From the NCBI GenBank assembly GCA_031254955.1, contig JAIRTK010000281.1, positions 1 to 15,161 of the forward strand: a stretch of DNA of 15,161 bases, in the 5' to 3' direction. The translations under genes and the position numbers were made by a program. Each line of letters opens with the position of its first letter. Position 1 is the stretch's first letter. This DNA is from Opitutaceae bacterium (GTDB lineage Bacteria; Verrucomicrobiota; Verrucomicrobiia; Opitutales; Opitutaceae). The notes below the pieces were generated by a model, which was not told the DNA's origin, made no database searches, and was given only the letters and a program-made list of their open reading frames with translations. Positions 6,084 to 14,613 of this stretch are shown one piece after another.

Positions 6084-9000
6084 GGCCGGCGTTGAGCGCC
6101 CAAGGGCGTTTGTAGTGGTCGGCCTGGGCGTATTCGTATTCGAGGTAGAGCTGGCTGTTTTCGGAGAGGATGATGGAGGCGCCGGCGCCGAATTCGCAGC
6201 GGGTGTCGTCGGCATTGGTGTCGCCGGGCAGCGCGCGTCCGTTGGCGGTGATGTTGAGCGCGCCGTCGTCGCAGCGGGCCAAAGCGAGGCGTCCGTAGGG
6301 GCGCAGGCGGCTTTCGCCGTCGTCGCGGCCAAGGCGGACTTGGAGGCGGGTCTGGCGGGCGGTGGTCCGAGGGATGTGGACGGCGATGCCGTTGTCGGTC
6401 GTGTAGTTGCTCCTGAAAAAGTCGGCGACGGCGAACTGGACGCCCGGCTCCAGCCACCACGAGCGGGGGAGGTTGATTCTGCGGCCAACCTCCAGCGATC
6501 CACTGAAGGATTTTCCGGTGTAGTCGCCGCGGGCGGAGGTGCCGTCGAGGGCGAGGGCGGTGAATTTGTTTTTCCGGGTGGCGGCGAGGAAGGAGAAGTC
6601 GGCATACCAGCCTGTTTCGTGGAGCCAGGTGGCGTAGAGGCCGGCGCCGTGGCTGTTGGTCGAGCCGGTGCCGCGGTCGTCGAAGTCGCGGTCAACATAA
6701 CCGATGTCGCCGTAGAGGCCGAGGAGGAGCGAGGAGCGTCCGAAGCGGTGGCCGACATCGATGCCGAAGGAGAAGTTGTAAACGGTTTCGTCGAACGCGA
6801 CGCCGGCGAGGCTGTCGGCGGCCTTGAGCGAGTAGGCGGAGGAGCGGCCCCAGGTGTTGTTGAAGTCGTTCTTGCCGGAGAGGAAGATTTCCTGCCGCAG
6901 CTCGCCCATGCGTTTGTTGAGGGAGTCGAGGCTGTAGCGCCACTCGGCGCCGGCGATGGCGGCGGTGGAGAGCACGGCTTGGGCGGCGCGGCTGAGGGGG
7001 CTGGCGTTGGCGACGGCGAGGTAGTAGCTGAGGGGGTCGGTCATGAGGAAGCCGGCGTTTTCGGGGTCGCCGCGGAGGAGTTCAAAGGTAAAGGCGCCGG
7101 CTTCGATGGAGCCGTTTTTGAGGGTGAAGTGAGCGCGCGGGTCGGGGTCGGCGCCGGTGGGTTCGGGGGCGCGGACGACGCGGTGGGCGACGGCGTCGTC
7201 GCCGCGACCGCCAGGGGCGACGTTGGTGATGTCGAGTTCGTAGGAGCCGGTGAGGTTTCCGAGGACGATGATGCTGTCGGCGGCGCCAGCGCGGGTGAGG
7301 TCGGCATTCATGCGGATGGTGGCGGTGCCGGTGGTTTCGAGGGCGTTGACGAGGAGGTTGCCGAAGGCGCCGTGGCGTTGGGGGACGAAGGCGAGGGTGG
7401 AGTTGTCGAGGCGGAGGGTGCCGGCCTGGATGTGGCTGCTGGTGTCGATGCGGATGATGGAGTCGAGGGCTTCGGTGGTGGTGGCGTTGAGGCCGCCTGC
7501 GTGGCGGACGGTGAGGTCGGAGGTTTCGATTTTGAAGGTGCTGATGCTGACGCCCTTGGTCATGGCGAGGGTGGAGGAGGCGATGGTGAGGACGCCGTTG
7601 CCGGTGACTTCGGCGTTGAACTCGCCGTCTGGGAGTCCGGCCAGGAGGATGGCGCTGGTGTTGGCGTTGGAGCCGGAGACGCGTCCGATGCCGGCTGCGC
7701 CGGCGGCGTGGAAGCGGAGGGTGGCGCCGGGGGCGACGATCCAGTTGGCGTCGAGGCCGGGGTTGTCACCGCCGCCGACATCGAGGGTGGCGTTGTTGGC
7801 GACGGTGATGATGCCGTTGCCGGTGAGGGCGCCGTCGATGGCGCCGTTTCGGGCGATGGTGAGGCGGCCCGAGTGGAGGTCGATGGTGGTGGAGGCGGGT
7901 GCGTCGAGGGCGCCGATGGCCTGGTTGGTGAAGTTGAGGTTCATCGCGGTGCCGGGAGCGAGCGCGAGGCGGGAGGCGGAGCTGAGGGCGACGGGGGTGG
8001 CGAAGGCGAGGGTGCCGGAGTGGAGGGTGACGGCGCCGGTGAGGGAGCTTTCGCCGTTGTAGGTGCCGAGTTTGATGGTGTTGGTGGCGCGGATGTCCAC
8101 GTTGCCTTCGCCGGAGAGCATGGCGATGAAGCTGTCGTCTTGGGCGGTGTCCCCGTAGAGGGCAAGGGTCTTGCCGGCGTCAATGTGGAGTTCGGCGAAG
8201 CCGTAGTTCATGTAAAGTCCGTCCGCCTGCTGGCCGATGAAGTAGTTGGCGTAGCCGGTGCCGATTTTTTCGCCGTCCTGCATGAAGTCGAATCCGTTGG
8301 CGGCGTTGAGCCGGTCGCCGGCGGCATTGAGGAGCACCATGTTGGCGAGCCAGTTCACGGGGCCGGTGAGCACAGCGGAGGGTTCGAGGGAGATGAGTTT
8401 CGCGGCGAAGCCGTGGCGGTTTATTTCGTCGTCCACGGCGAGGATGTTTGCTCCGGTTTCGGGCGGGGTGAAGGCGGGCACGGGGATGTCGCCGGTGTAG
8501 TTGAGCTGGACGCGGGTGGAGGTGCCGATGGAGAGTCGCTCGGTCACGAGGAGGTTGCTCAGGATGGCGGGGTTTTGCGGGTCGGAAAAGTCGGCGTCGA
8601 AGAGGATTCTGGCGTAGGGGTCGGTGCCGCCGGTCGCGTTGGCGGCGGGGTTGAGATGGGAGAATTCCACGCTGCGGAGGATGGTCGTGCCGCTGGAGCC
8701 GAGGATGATGTTGCTGCCCCGGTCGAAGCGGAGCGAGGTCGCGCCGGCAAGGACGGCACCGGTGTCACCGGAGAGGTCGTAGGTGCCGCGCTGGCCGATG
8801 AAGATGCCTTCGAAGGTGGAGGCGGGGGCATTGCCGAAGCCGAATGTGTATCCGGGTTCGGGCATGAAAACGATGAGGCGCGAATTGGTGGCGGACCAGG
8901 CGACGGGGTTGTCGATGATGAAGTCGGCTTTTTCGGACGGGCGCATCCAAACGTCGATGCGGATGTTGGCCGAGCTGGGTGCGATGCTCATGGTGCCGGT

Positions 9001-12000
9001 GCCGAGGGCGCCGGCGGAGCCGAGGTAGAAGCTGGCGGCGGGGCCGGCGAAGTGGACGCCGCCGGTGTGGGAGTTGGAGCCGGTGAGCCAGATGTTGCTG
9101 CCGTAGTCGAGGGCGACCTGGCCGGCGCCGGAGATGTTGGCGGCGATGGTGCCGCTGGAGCGGCGGAGGAGGAGGGTGCCGTTGTGGACGAGGGAGCCGC
9201 CGACTTCGCCGAAGGCGGAGAGGTTGCCGATTTGGAGGGTGGCGCCTGGGTCGATGGTGACGCCGCCGGGGAGGTTGCCGGTGAGCAGGAGGGTGCCCGT
9301 GGCGACGGTGGTCATGCCGGCGAGGGTGTTGCTGCGGTTGGAGATGGTGATGGACTCGGTGGCGCGGATGTCGAGGCCGCCCGAGCCGGTCATGCGCAGG
9401 CTGAATTCGTTGGCGCCGGGCGTGCCGGTGGTGTCGCCGGAGAGCGTGAGCGTTTGCCCTTCCAGCACTTCGATGCCGGCGAGGCCGGCGTTGAGGTAAA
9501 CGCCTTTGTTGTCCGAGCTGAGGTTGTAGCCGTAAAGGAGCCTGCCGACGGTGGCGGAGTTCTGGATGAAATCGCCTCCGGTCGAGAGGGTGTCGGCGGC
9601 GGTGCCGTTCACGTAGATTTGCTGGTCGAGGAGGAGGCGGGATTGCTCCAATGCGGACAAGGTGCGGCCTGGCGACGAGAAGGAGAGGAGGGTGCCGGAG
9701 AAGACGTTGTTGCCCGTGTCGTCGTCCATGGTCAGCAGGTTCGCGTTGGGCGGCACGGCGGGGGTGGGGATGGTGCCGAGCGGCGAGGAACTGTCGAAGC
9801 GGAGGGTAAGGTTCGTGGTGACTTCGAGAGCGTCGAGAAGGAGGTGGCTGAGCACGGGCGCGGCTGGGTTGCTGAAATCCGCGTCGAAGGAGAGGATTCG
9901 ATAGCCGAGGCCGGAGTTGTCCGTCGGGTCAAACTTGAGGGATTTGAAGTGCTGGGTGCCGGGGACTATTTTAAGGGTGGCGCCGCCGTCCACGCGGACT
10001 TTTCTTCCGGCCATAATCGCGACAGCGTTGTCGTCGAGCAGGAAGGTGCCGCGTTGTAGGATGAATGATTCGCGGGACTGGTCGCCGGTGCCGCTGGTGG
10101 CGAGGGTCGCGCCGTTTTGGAAGGAGAATGTGTCGGCGGCGTCAAACATGCGGACAATCACGCGACCGTTACCCTCGGTGGACAGCGGCTGGGTCCAGAC
10201 TTGATCGCCGGTGTTGTCGGGGAGCAGCCAAAGGCTTTTGCCTCCCCTGATCGTCACCGTGCCGGAGCCGAGGGAGACGGTTTTCTCGGCGTAGCTTTCG
10301 TTGGCGGATGAATTGATGATCAAGCCGCCGGTGAAGGTGTTGGTGCCGGTGAGCGTGATGCGACCTCCGTTGATGGTGAGCGCGCTGGTGCCGGAGATAT
10401 TGCTGGAGATGGCCACCATGTCGGCGGCGGTAGGATTGCCGAGGCTGAAAAGAAGCGTGCCGTTGTTGACGATGTCGCCGCCGGCGTAGGGCACGGGCTG
10501 GAGGCCGGTGGCGTTGGGGGCGGTGCCGTTGCCGATTTGGAGGACGGCGCCGGGGTTGATGGTGACAGTGCCCGTGCCGAGGATGCCGGTCATGATGAGG
10601 GTGCCGCTGGTGATGGTGGCGGCGCCGGTGAAATTACCCCAGCGGCTGGAGAGAGTGATGCTCCGCGTGGCGGCGATGTCGAGGTTGCCGCCACCGCTGA
10701 TGGGGAGTTTCCAGTCATTGGCGCCGGCAGGGCTGATGAGGTCGTCGGCAAGGGTGAGGGTTTTGCCGGCGAGGGTTTCAATGCCGACGAGGCCGTAGTT
10801 GAGGTAGATGCCACTGGTGGTGGCGGTGGTAAAATAATTTGAAACGAAATTGGCGACAGTGCCGCCGGCCTGCACAATCGGGTCGAGCCGCGCCGCCGCC
10901 GTGCCGGAGCCGGTCAGCGGCGCGTGGAGGATGCGGGCGAGGTCCGCCGTGGCGATGTTTTTGCCGGGGTTCATCGCGAGCAGGGTGCCGGTGACGAGGG
11001 ACGCGGAGGCCTCGTCCATTTGCAGCAGGGACGCTCCGGACGGCGTGACCACGAACCAAGGCGCCACCACGGCAACGCCGGGCTTCGGTTCGACTTGGAT
11101 TTTCATCACGGTGTTGGCGGCCACGGAGAAAGTGTCGATGTTGACACGGGCCGGCGCCGGTCCGGCAGGGTTGGAAAAGTCGCTTTCAAAGGAGAGCACG
11201 ATGGGCGTGCCGATGACGGCGCCGTTGGCGCTGGTGGTGATTCCGTTGTAGGTGTGCGCGCCGGCGCCGATGGTGATGTTGGCGCCGCGGTCGAGGCGGA
11301 GGTTGGAGGCGTTGGCAAGCACGGCGTCGGTGGCGCCGGAGAGGTGGAGTGTGCCGACTTGCATGATGAAGATGCCGCCGAAGCCGGTGCCGGTGGCGGG
11401 GCCGAAGGCGAAGACATCCGTGCCCGAGGTCATGTTGACGATGATGCGTCCGGTGCCGACGAGGGGGTTGTCGAAGAGAAAATCGCCGGCGGTGTCCGGA
11501 GCCACCCAGAAGCCTCCGCTGGTAAGGGGCGTATTCAGCGTGACGGTGCCGGTGCCGAGGGCGGAGGGGGCGCGGACGTAGAGGTTGCCGGTGCTCGCGA
11601 GGACGCCGCCGGTGTGGGTGTTGGTGCCAGTGAGCCAGACGGTGTTTTCGGTCTCGATGAGGCCGTCGCCGGAGATGTCATAGGTGAGATACGTGGTGCC
11701 GGGGCGCGAGACGAGGATGCGGCCGTTGTTGACGATGGCGGCGGCAGCGGCGGTGCCGGACTCGCTGAAGAGGAGCGTGGCGCCGGGGTCTATCGTGATG
11801 GTGGCGGCGTCGCCGGCGGCGGTGCCGCCGGTGAGCACGCGACCGGCCAGCGCGAGCGTGCCGGTGGCGATATGGAAGGTGGTCGCGGAGGTGCCGAGAA
11901 GCTCCGCGGTGCCGCTGAGGCGCCAGTAGTCACCGTGCATCGCGAGGCGCGTGAAGCCACTGTCGTCGATGCCGGGCGTGCCGAGCAGGCTGCCGGCGAG

Positions 12001-12195
12001 GGTGCCGGTGGTTTGGAGTTCCACGGAGTTGCCCGTGCCGGTGCTCACGATGTCGTCATTTTGCGCGATGCCGCTGAGGACGAGGCGGGTGCCGCTGTCG
12101 GTGAGGGTGATGGGGTCGGCGTTGAGAGGGCCGGAGAAAAATGCCGTCAGCAGCAGGGCGGACAGCAGCGGGAGGCGGGTTGTTTGGGAGGGCAT
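6067..12195 (-). CDS. Giant autotransporter (type Va) with three long passenger repeats and C-terminal beta-barrel
   Basis: A 2042-residue surface or secreted protein that would export its own passenger through a C-terminal outer-membrane barrel. A signal peptide covers about residues 1-26 (hydrophobic LPLLSALLLTAFF, likely cut near NA-DP). The passenger (about 27-1750) is rich in Gly, Thr, Ala and Ser and has beta-helix-type strand motifs of the autotransporter-associated repeat kind, such as SGTLIMTGILGTGTVTINPG, ATLQIGN and LTGTNTHTGG. It contains no Cys. The barrel begins near 1755 (SLDSLNKRMGELR), includes NTWGRSSAY at about 1780-1788, and ends in ...GLRRFW, the terminal aromatic expected for barrel assembly. 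The only two Cys, C1974 and C2000, are in the barrel. No protease or lipase catalytic motif is visible, so adhesion or scaffold display is the best guess. The start at 12195 precedes the signal peptide; no Shine-Dalgarno is seen. It lies 93 bp after the GH105 gene and may share its transcript. Confidence 0.95.
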   Translation of the reverse strand: MPSQTTRLPLLSALLLTAFFSGPLNADPITLTDSGTRLVLSGIAQNDDIVSTGTGNSVELQTTGTLAGSLLGTPGIDDSGFTRLAMHGDYWRLSGTAELLGTSATTFHIATGTLALAGRVLTGGTAAGDAATITIDPGATLLFSESGTAAAAAIVNNGRILVSRPGTTYLTYDISGDGLIETENTVWLTGTNTHTGGVLASTGNLYVRAPSALGTGTVTLNTPLTSGGFWVAPDTAGDFLFDNPLVGTGRIIVNMTSGTDVFAFGPATGTGFGGIFIMQVGTLHLSGATDAVLANASNLRLDRGANITIGAGAHTYNGITTSANGAVIGTPIVLSFESDFSNPAGPAPARVNIDTFSVAANTVMKIQVEPKPGVAVVAPWFVVTPSGASLLQMDEASASLVTGTLLAMNPGKNIATADLARILHAPLTGSGTAAARLDPIVQAGGTVANFVSNYFTTATTSGIYLNYGLVGIETLAGKTLTLADDLISPAGANDWKLPISGGGNLDIAATRSITLSSRWGNFTGAATITSGTLIMTGILGTGTVTINPGAVLQIGNGTAPNATGLQPVPYAGGDIVNNGTLLFSLGNPTAADMVAISSNISGTSALTINGGRITLTGTNTFTGGLIINSSANESYAEKTVSLGSGTVTIRGGKSLWLLPDNTGDQVWTQPLSTEGNGRVIVRMFDAADTFSFQNGATLATSGTGDQSRESFILQRGTFLLDDNAVAIMAGRKVRVDGGATLKIVPGTQHFKSLKFDPTDNSGLGYRILSFDADFSNPAAPVLSHLLLDALEVTTNLTLRFDSSSPLGTIPTPAVPPNANLLTMDDDTGNNVFSGTLLSFSSPGRTLSALEQSRLLLDQQIYVNGTAADTLSTGGDFIQNSATVGRLLYGYNLSSDNKGVYLNAGLAGIEVLEGQTLTLSGDTTGTPGANEFSLRMTGSGGLDIRATESITISNRSNTLAGMTTVATGTLLLTGNLPGGVTIDPGATLQIGNLSAFGEVGGSLVHNGTLLLRRSSGTIAANISGAGQVALDYGSNIWLTGSNSHTGGVHFAGPAASFYLGSAGALGTGTMSIAPSSANIRIDVWMRPSEKADFIIDNPVAWSATNSRLIVFMPEPGYTFGFGNAPASTFEGIFIGQRGTYDLSGDTGAVLAGATSLRFDRGSNIILGSSGTTILRSVEFSHLNPAANATGGTDPYARILFDADFSDPQNPAILSNLLVTERLSIGTSTRVQLNYTGDIPVPAFTPPETGANILAVDDEINRHGFAAKLISLEPSAVLTGPVNWLANMVLLNAAGDRLNAANGFDFMQDGEKIGTGYANYFIGQQADGLYMNYGFAELHIDAGKTLALYGDTAQDDSFIAMLSGEGNVDIRATNTIKLGTYNGESSLTGAVTLHSGTLAFATPVALSSASRLALAPGTAMNLNFTNQAIGALDAPASTTIDLHSGRLTIARNGAIDGALTGNGIITVANNATLDVGGGDNPGLDANWIVAPGATLRFHAAGAAGIGRVSGSNANTSAILLAGLPDGEFNAEVTGNGVLTIASSTLAMTKGVSISTFKIETSDLTVRHAGGLNATTTEALDSIIRIDTSSHIQAGTLRLDNSTLAFVPQRHGAFGNLLVNALETTGTATIRMNADLTRAGAADSIIVLGNLTGSYELDITNVAPGGRGDDAVAHRVVRAPEPTGADPDPRAHFTLKNGSIEAGAFTFELLRGDPENAGFLMTDPLSYYLAVANASPLSRAAQAVLSTAAIAGAEWRYSLDSLNKRMGELRQEIFLSGKNDFNNTWGRSSAYSLKAADSLAGVAFDETVYNFSFGIDVGHRFGRSSLLLGLYGDIGYVDRDFDDRGTGSTNSHGAGLYATWLHETGWYADFSFLAATRKNKFTALALDGTSARGDYTGKSFSGSLEVGRRINLPRSWWLEPGVQFAVADFFRSNYTTDNGIAVHIPRTTARQTRLQVRLGRDDGESRLRPYGRLALARCDDGALNITANGRALPGDTNADDTRCEFGAGASIILSENSQLYLEYEYAQADHYKRPWALNAGLRRFW
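8146..11958 (-). repeat. Three tandem ~430-residue degenerate modules in the autotransporter passenger
   Basis: The same ordered set of landmarks recurs three times in the protein. LTG(T/S)N(T/S)(H/F)TGG is at residues 188, 615 and 1037. GIFIMQ / SFILQR / GIFIGQ is at about 274, 710 and 1130. The DF-S-(N/D)-P strand (ESDFSNP, DADFSNP, DADFSDP) is at about 336, 770 and 1200. LLQMDE, LLTMDD and ILAVDD are at 390, 820 and 1251. GIYLNYG, GVYLNAG and GLYMNYG are at 462, 898 and 1326. Module boundaries are approximate (residues 80-490, 490-925 and 925-1350); a fourth, partial copy of the module start follows at about 1355-1420. Copies are diverged in protein and DNA, so the duplication is old. Confidence 0.88.
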
Positions 12196-12226
12196 AAGGC
12201 GTTGCGGGGACAGGGTGTTGATGCGT

Positions 12227-12258
12227 CCGGGATAAAAATCCTCTATGGATTTTCCCGG
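12227..12258 (-). promoter_or_regulatory. Stem-loop in the GH105-autotransporter gap (possible attenuator, terminator or 5' leader hairpin)
   Basis: The arms CCGGG (12227-12231) and CCCGG (12254-12258) enclose AAAATCC (12235-12241) and GGATTTT (12247-12253), giving 12 paired bases with a 3-base bulge and a 5-base loop. Read on the minus strand, GGATTTTTAT provides five Us in the descending arm, so an intrinsic-terminator-like role after the GH105 gene is possible, but the outer GC pairs come after the U-run, which is not the classic order. A second small stem, CGTCC-GGC-GGACG, lies just before it at about 12260-12272. The whole hairpin is 32-63 bp upstream of the autotransporter start. Confidence 0.5.
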
Positions 12259-12288
12259 TCGTCCGCCGGACGGCGGATGGCGCGGGAG

Positions 12289-14613
12289 TCACATGGCGTG
12301 GTCGGCGGGCAGGTCCTCGCCGGCCCATATGCGCTGCTGTGTCCAGGCAAGGGAGGGTTCGGTCCAGAAGGGATCGTCCGGTGGCAGTCCGAGCTGGATC
12401 AGGCCAAAGGTGCACAGGTAAACGCTGCCGTTGTTGATGTAGCCCTCGGCCATCCGCGGCTGGTGCCCGACGACGCCGCGCCGGAGCCAGCCGTTTTCAT
12501 CGAAGGCGCCCGGCGCCTCGATCATGCGCCTGATGACGGCGGTGAGCGCGGCGCGCACGGCGCCGGGCGCTAGGGTCGGCGGAAGCTGGTTGCGCAGCGC
12601 CACGAGGCAGAGTGTTTGCAGCGCGCCGAAGCGGTAGGTCGAGGAGCGCCCGATGACGGGGAAGGTGCCTTCGGGCGAGATCATCATTTCCTGCACGGCG
12701 GCGTAGCGGCGGGCGCGTCTTTGGATTTGGGGAAGGTGTTTCGCGATGGGAAGGTTTTTTTCGGCGCACACTTCGAGCACCTCCCAGAGCATGGGTTGTA
12801 TTACGAAGCTGTTGTAATAGTCCCAGTGGAACCGCGCGCCGTCGCCGTAGGCGCCGTCGCCTTTATACCAGGTGTTGTGATCGTTCACGGCGGTTTCGAT
12901 GGCCTCGATTTTACACTCTCCGGTGAACTTGAGCAACGCGGCCTCGACGGTGGCGCTGAAGAGTTCCCAGTTGTTTTTGAACGGTTTTGTCCGGCGCGAG
13001 GTTTTGAGCGCCTCGATCACGTTGGCGCGTGTCTGCGCGTCGAGGTTGCCCCAGAGTTGCGTGGGCGCGCGGAGCAGCGCCTGCGCGAGAAACGCCGTGT
13101 CAACCAAGGGCTGGCCGCGTTCGTCGAAGAGCACGCGGGCGGGTGATTCCGGGTCGGTGGACTGGCGGATGGCTTGCACGGCGAGGTCGATGTGGAGCGC
13201 GCGGAGTTTGCCCTCGGCGTCGTCGCCGGGGCCGAGTTCGAGCCACGGGGCGGCGCCCGCGAGTCCGCGGGCGAGCGCTTCGAGCGGGGCAAAGCGGTCG
13301 CGGGGCGTGCCGATCCCGGGCAGTGTTTCCTTCAATTTTCCCCCGGCGGCGGCGGTGAGCATCGGCCCGATGATGCGCGTGAGGACGGAAACTTGATAGG
13401 CGCGTTGCGCGGACGCCTCGGGCGCGGGCTTCGCGACGGGCGCGGCGATCCCGTCCGCGTTGAGTCTGTAGAGTTCCGAGCCGGCGAGCAGGAAGCCTCC
13501 GGTGCCATATTCCTGCGATGTGTTTTCAGCGTGCCTGCCGGGCGCGGCGCCGATGGGCTGCACGTAGCCGACCATGCCGTCGGGGTGCTGGCAGGCGCGA
13601 AGGGCGCGCCAGCCGCGTTCGATGGCCGGGCGGTAGGTCGCGGCGTCGAGGAGGCCGTTGCGCACGCCCCAGGCGAAGCCGTGGAGGAAAAACGCGCTGC
13701 CGCTCGCCTCGCCGTGGCCGTAGGCGGCGGGGTCGAGCAGGCCCATGCGCCAGAGGCCGTCGGCGGGTTGCAGTTCGAGGATGCGCGCGGCCATTTGCTT
13801 GAAGAGCGTCTCGTAGCGGGCGCGGCGCGGGTCGTTTTTCGGGAGGTAATCCATGATGCGCGGAAGTCCGGCGAAAACCCAGCCGTTGCCGCGCGACCAG
13901 AACATTTTTTTGCCGTTGCGCTCCTGAAAGTAGGCGTTGCGCCCGTTCTTCGCGCGCACGGGTTTGAAGTCCTTGTCGTGCGGCATATACCCTTTGTCGC
14001 GGAAAAACAGGCGCTCTTCCTTGTCGTAAAGGTAATCGACGGACTCCCAGTAAAGCCGGTCCATTTCGGCGAGGTATTTCGGGTCGCCGGTGACTTTCGA
14101 GAGGCGCGCCCAGACTTGCGGCTGCATGTAGAGCGAGTCGCACCACCAGAGGAGTTTCGCGCCGGCGTGTTTTTGCGCGAGCAGCTTGTCGAAGGTCTCG
14201 ATGACGGGCTTGAGGTCGGCGCGCGCGCGGTCGATTTCGGCGAGTTCGAGGTAGGATTGCGCGATGATGTGGTCGTCGCCGTGCTCGAAGCGCGGGCCGA
14301 GCCGCCAGGCATTTTCCTCGGCGGTTTTCCAAGCGTAGTCGAGGTAGGCGCGGTCGCCGGTCGCGCGCCACGCCTCCATGATGCCGGTCATGAACGCGCC
14401 GTGCACCCAGCCGCGCGGGCCGTTGTCGGCCTTGTCGGCCTTGGCGGTGGTGCGGTGCGCGGCCTGCCAATCGAAGGCGGCGCGCAGGGTGGCGGCGATT
14501 CGGGCCTGCCTCGGGTTTTCCTTTGCGCCAACGAGCGGGGCGGCGGCGAACAGGCAGGTTGCGGCGAGGACGACCGCGCGAAAGCACGGAGTGACGGGGG
14601 CGGGTTTTGTCAT
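12289..14613 (-). CDS. Exported GH105 unsaturated uronyl hydrolase fused to a DUF2264 domain
   Basis: A 774-residue enzyme with two probable (alpha/alpha)-barrel modules. After a signal peptide (about 1-30), residues about 35-385 are GH105 (YteR/RhiN type), which removes the 4,5-unsaturated uronic acid left by polysaccharide lyases. Supporting motifs are D113-D114 in GDDHIIAQSY, the probable catalytic D159 in WWCDSLYMQ, FWSRGNGW (238-245) and SGSAFFLHGFAWGVRNGLL. Residues about 405-765 match DUF2264 (PF10022): ALARGLAGAAPWL, GDGAYGDGARFHWDYYNSFV (585-604), ISPEGTFPVIGRSSTYRFGA (645-664), and a C-terminal GSVYLCTFGLIQLGLP with DPFW. I recall DUF2264 proteins being classed as glucuronidases (GH154), but could not check this. 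The frame stays open 70 codons further upstream, but the Met at 14613 directly precedes the signal peptide, and the longer start would overlap the divergent GH43 gene. A single-domain GH105 is about 350-400 residues, so the fusion roughly doubles it. Confidence 0.93.
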   Translation of the reverse strand: MTKPAPVTPCFRAVVLAATCLFAAAPLVGAKENPRQARIAATLRAAFDWQAAHRTTAKADKADNGPRGWVHGAFMTGIMEAWRATGDRAYLDYAWKTAEENAWRLGPRFEHGDDHIIAQSYLELAEIDRARADLKPVIETFDKLLAQKHAGAKLLWWCDSLYMQPQVWARLSKVTGDPKYLAEMDRLYWESVDYLYDKEERLFFRDKGYMPHDKDFKPVRAKNGRNAYFQERNGKKMFWSRGNGWVFAGLPRIMDYLPKNDPRRARYETLFKQMAARILELQPADGLWRMGLLDPAAYGHGEASGSAFFLHGFAWGVRNGLLDAATYRPAIERGWRALRACQHPDGMVGYVQPIGAAPGRHAENTSQEYGTGGFLLAGSELYRLNADGIAAPVAKPAPEASAQRAYQVSVLTRIIGPMLTAAAGGKLKETLPGIGTPRDRFAPLEALARGLAGAAPWLELGPGDDAEGKLRALHIDLAVQAIRQSTDPESPARVLFDERGQPLVDTAFLAQALLRAPTQLWGNLDAQTRANVIEALKTSRRTKPFKNNWELFSATVEAALLKFTGECKIEAIETAVNDHNTWYKGDGAYGDGARFHWDYYNSFVIQPMLWEVLEVCAEKNLPIAKHLPQIQRRARRYAAVQEMMISPEGTFPVIGRSSTYRFGALQTLCLVALRNQLPPTLAPGAVRAALTAVIRRMIEAPGAFDENGWLRRGVVGHQPRMAEGYINNGSVYLCTFGLIQLGLPPDDPFWTEPSLAWTQQRIWAGEDLPADHAM

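Noticed and set aside
5893..10059. Long plus-strand open frame (1388 codons) antisense to the autotransporter
   Set aside because: Gly/Val/Ala/Glu-rich translation with no domain. It mirrors the codon bias of the well-supported minus-strand gene, as expected in GC-rich DNA.
10924..12573. Plus-strand open frame of 549 codons across the start of the autotransporter gene
   Set aside because: Gly/Ala/Glu/Val-rich antisense shadow that also crosses two real gene ends; no domain seen.
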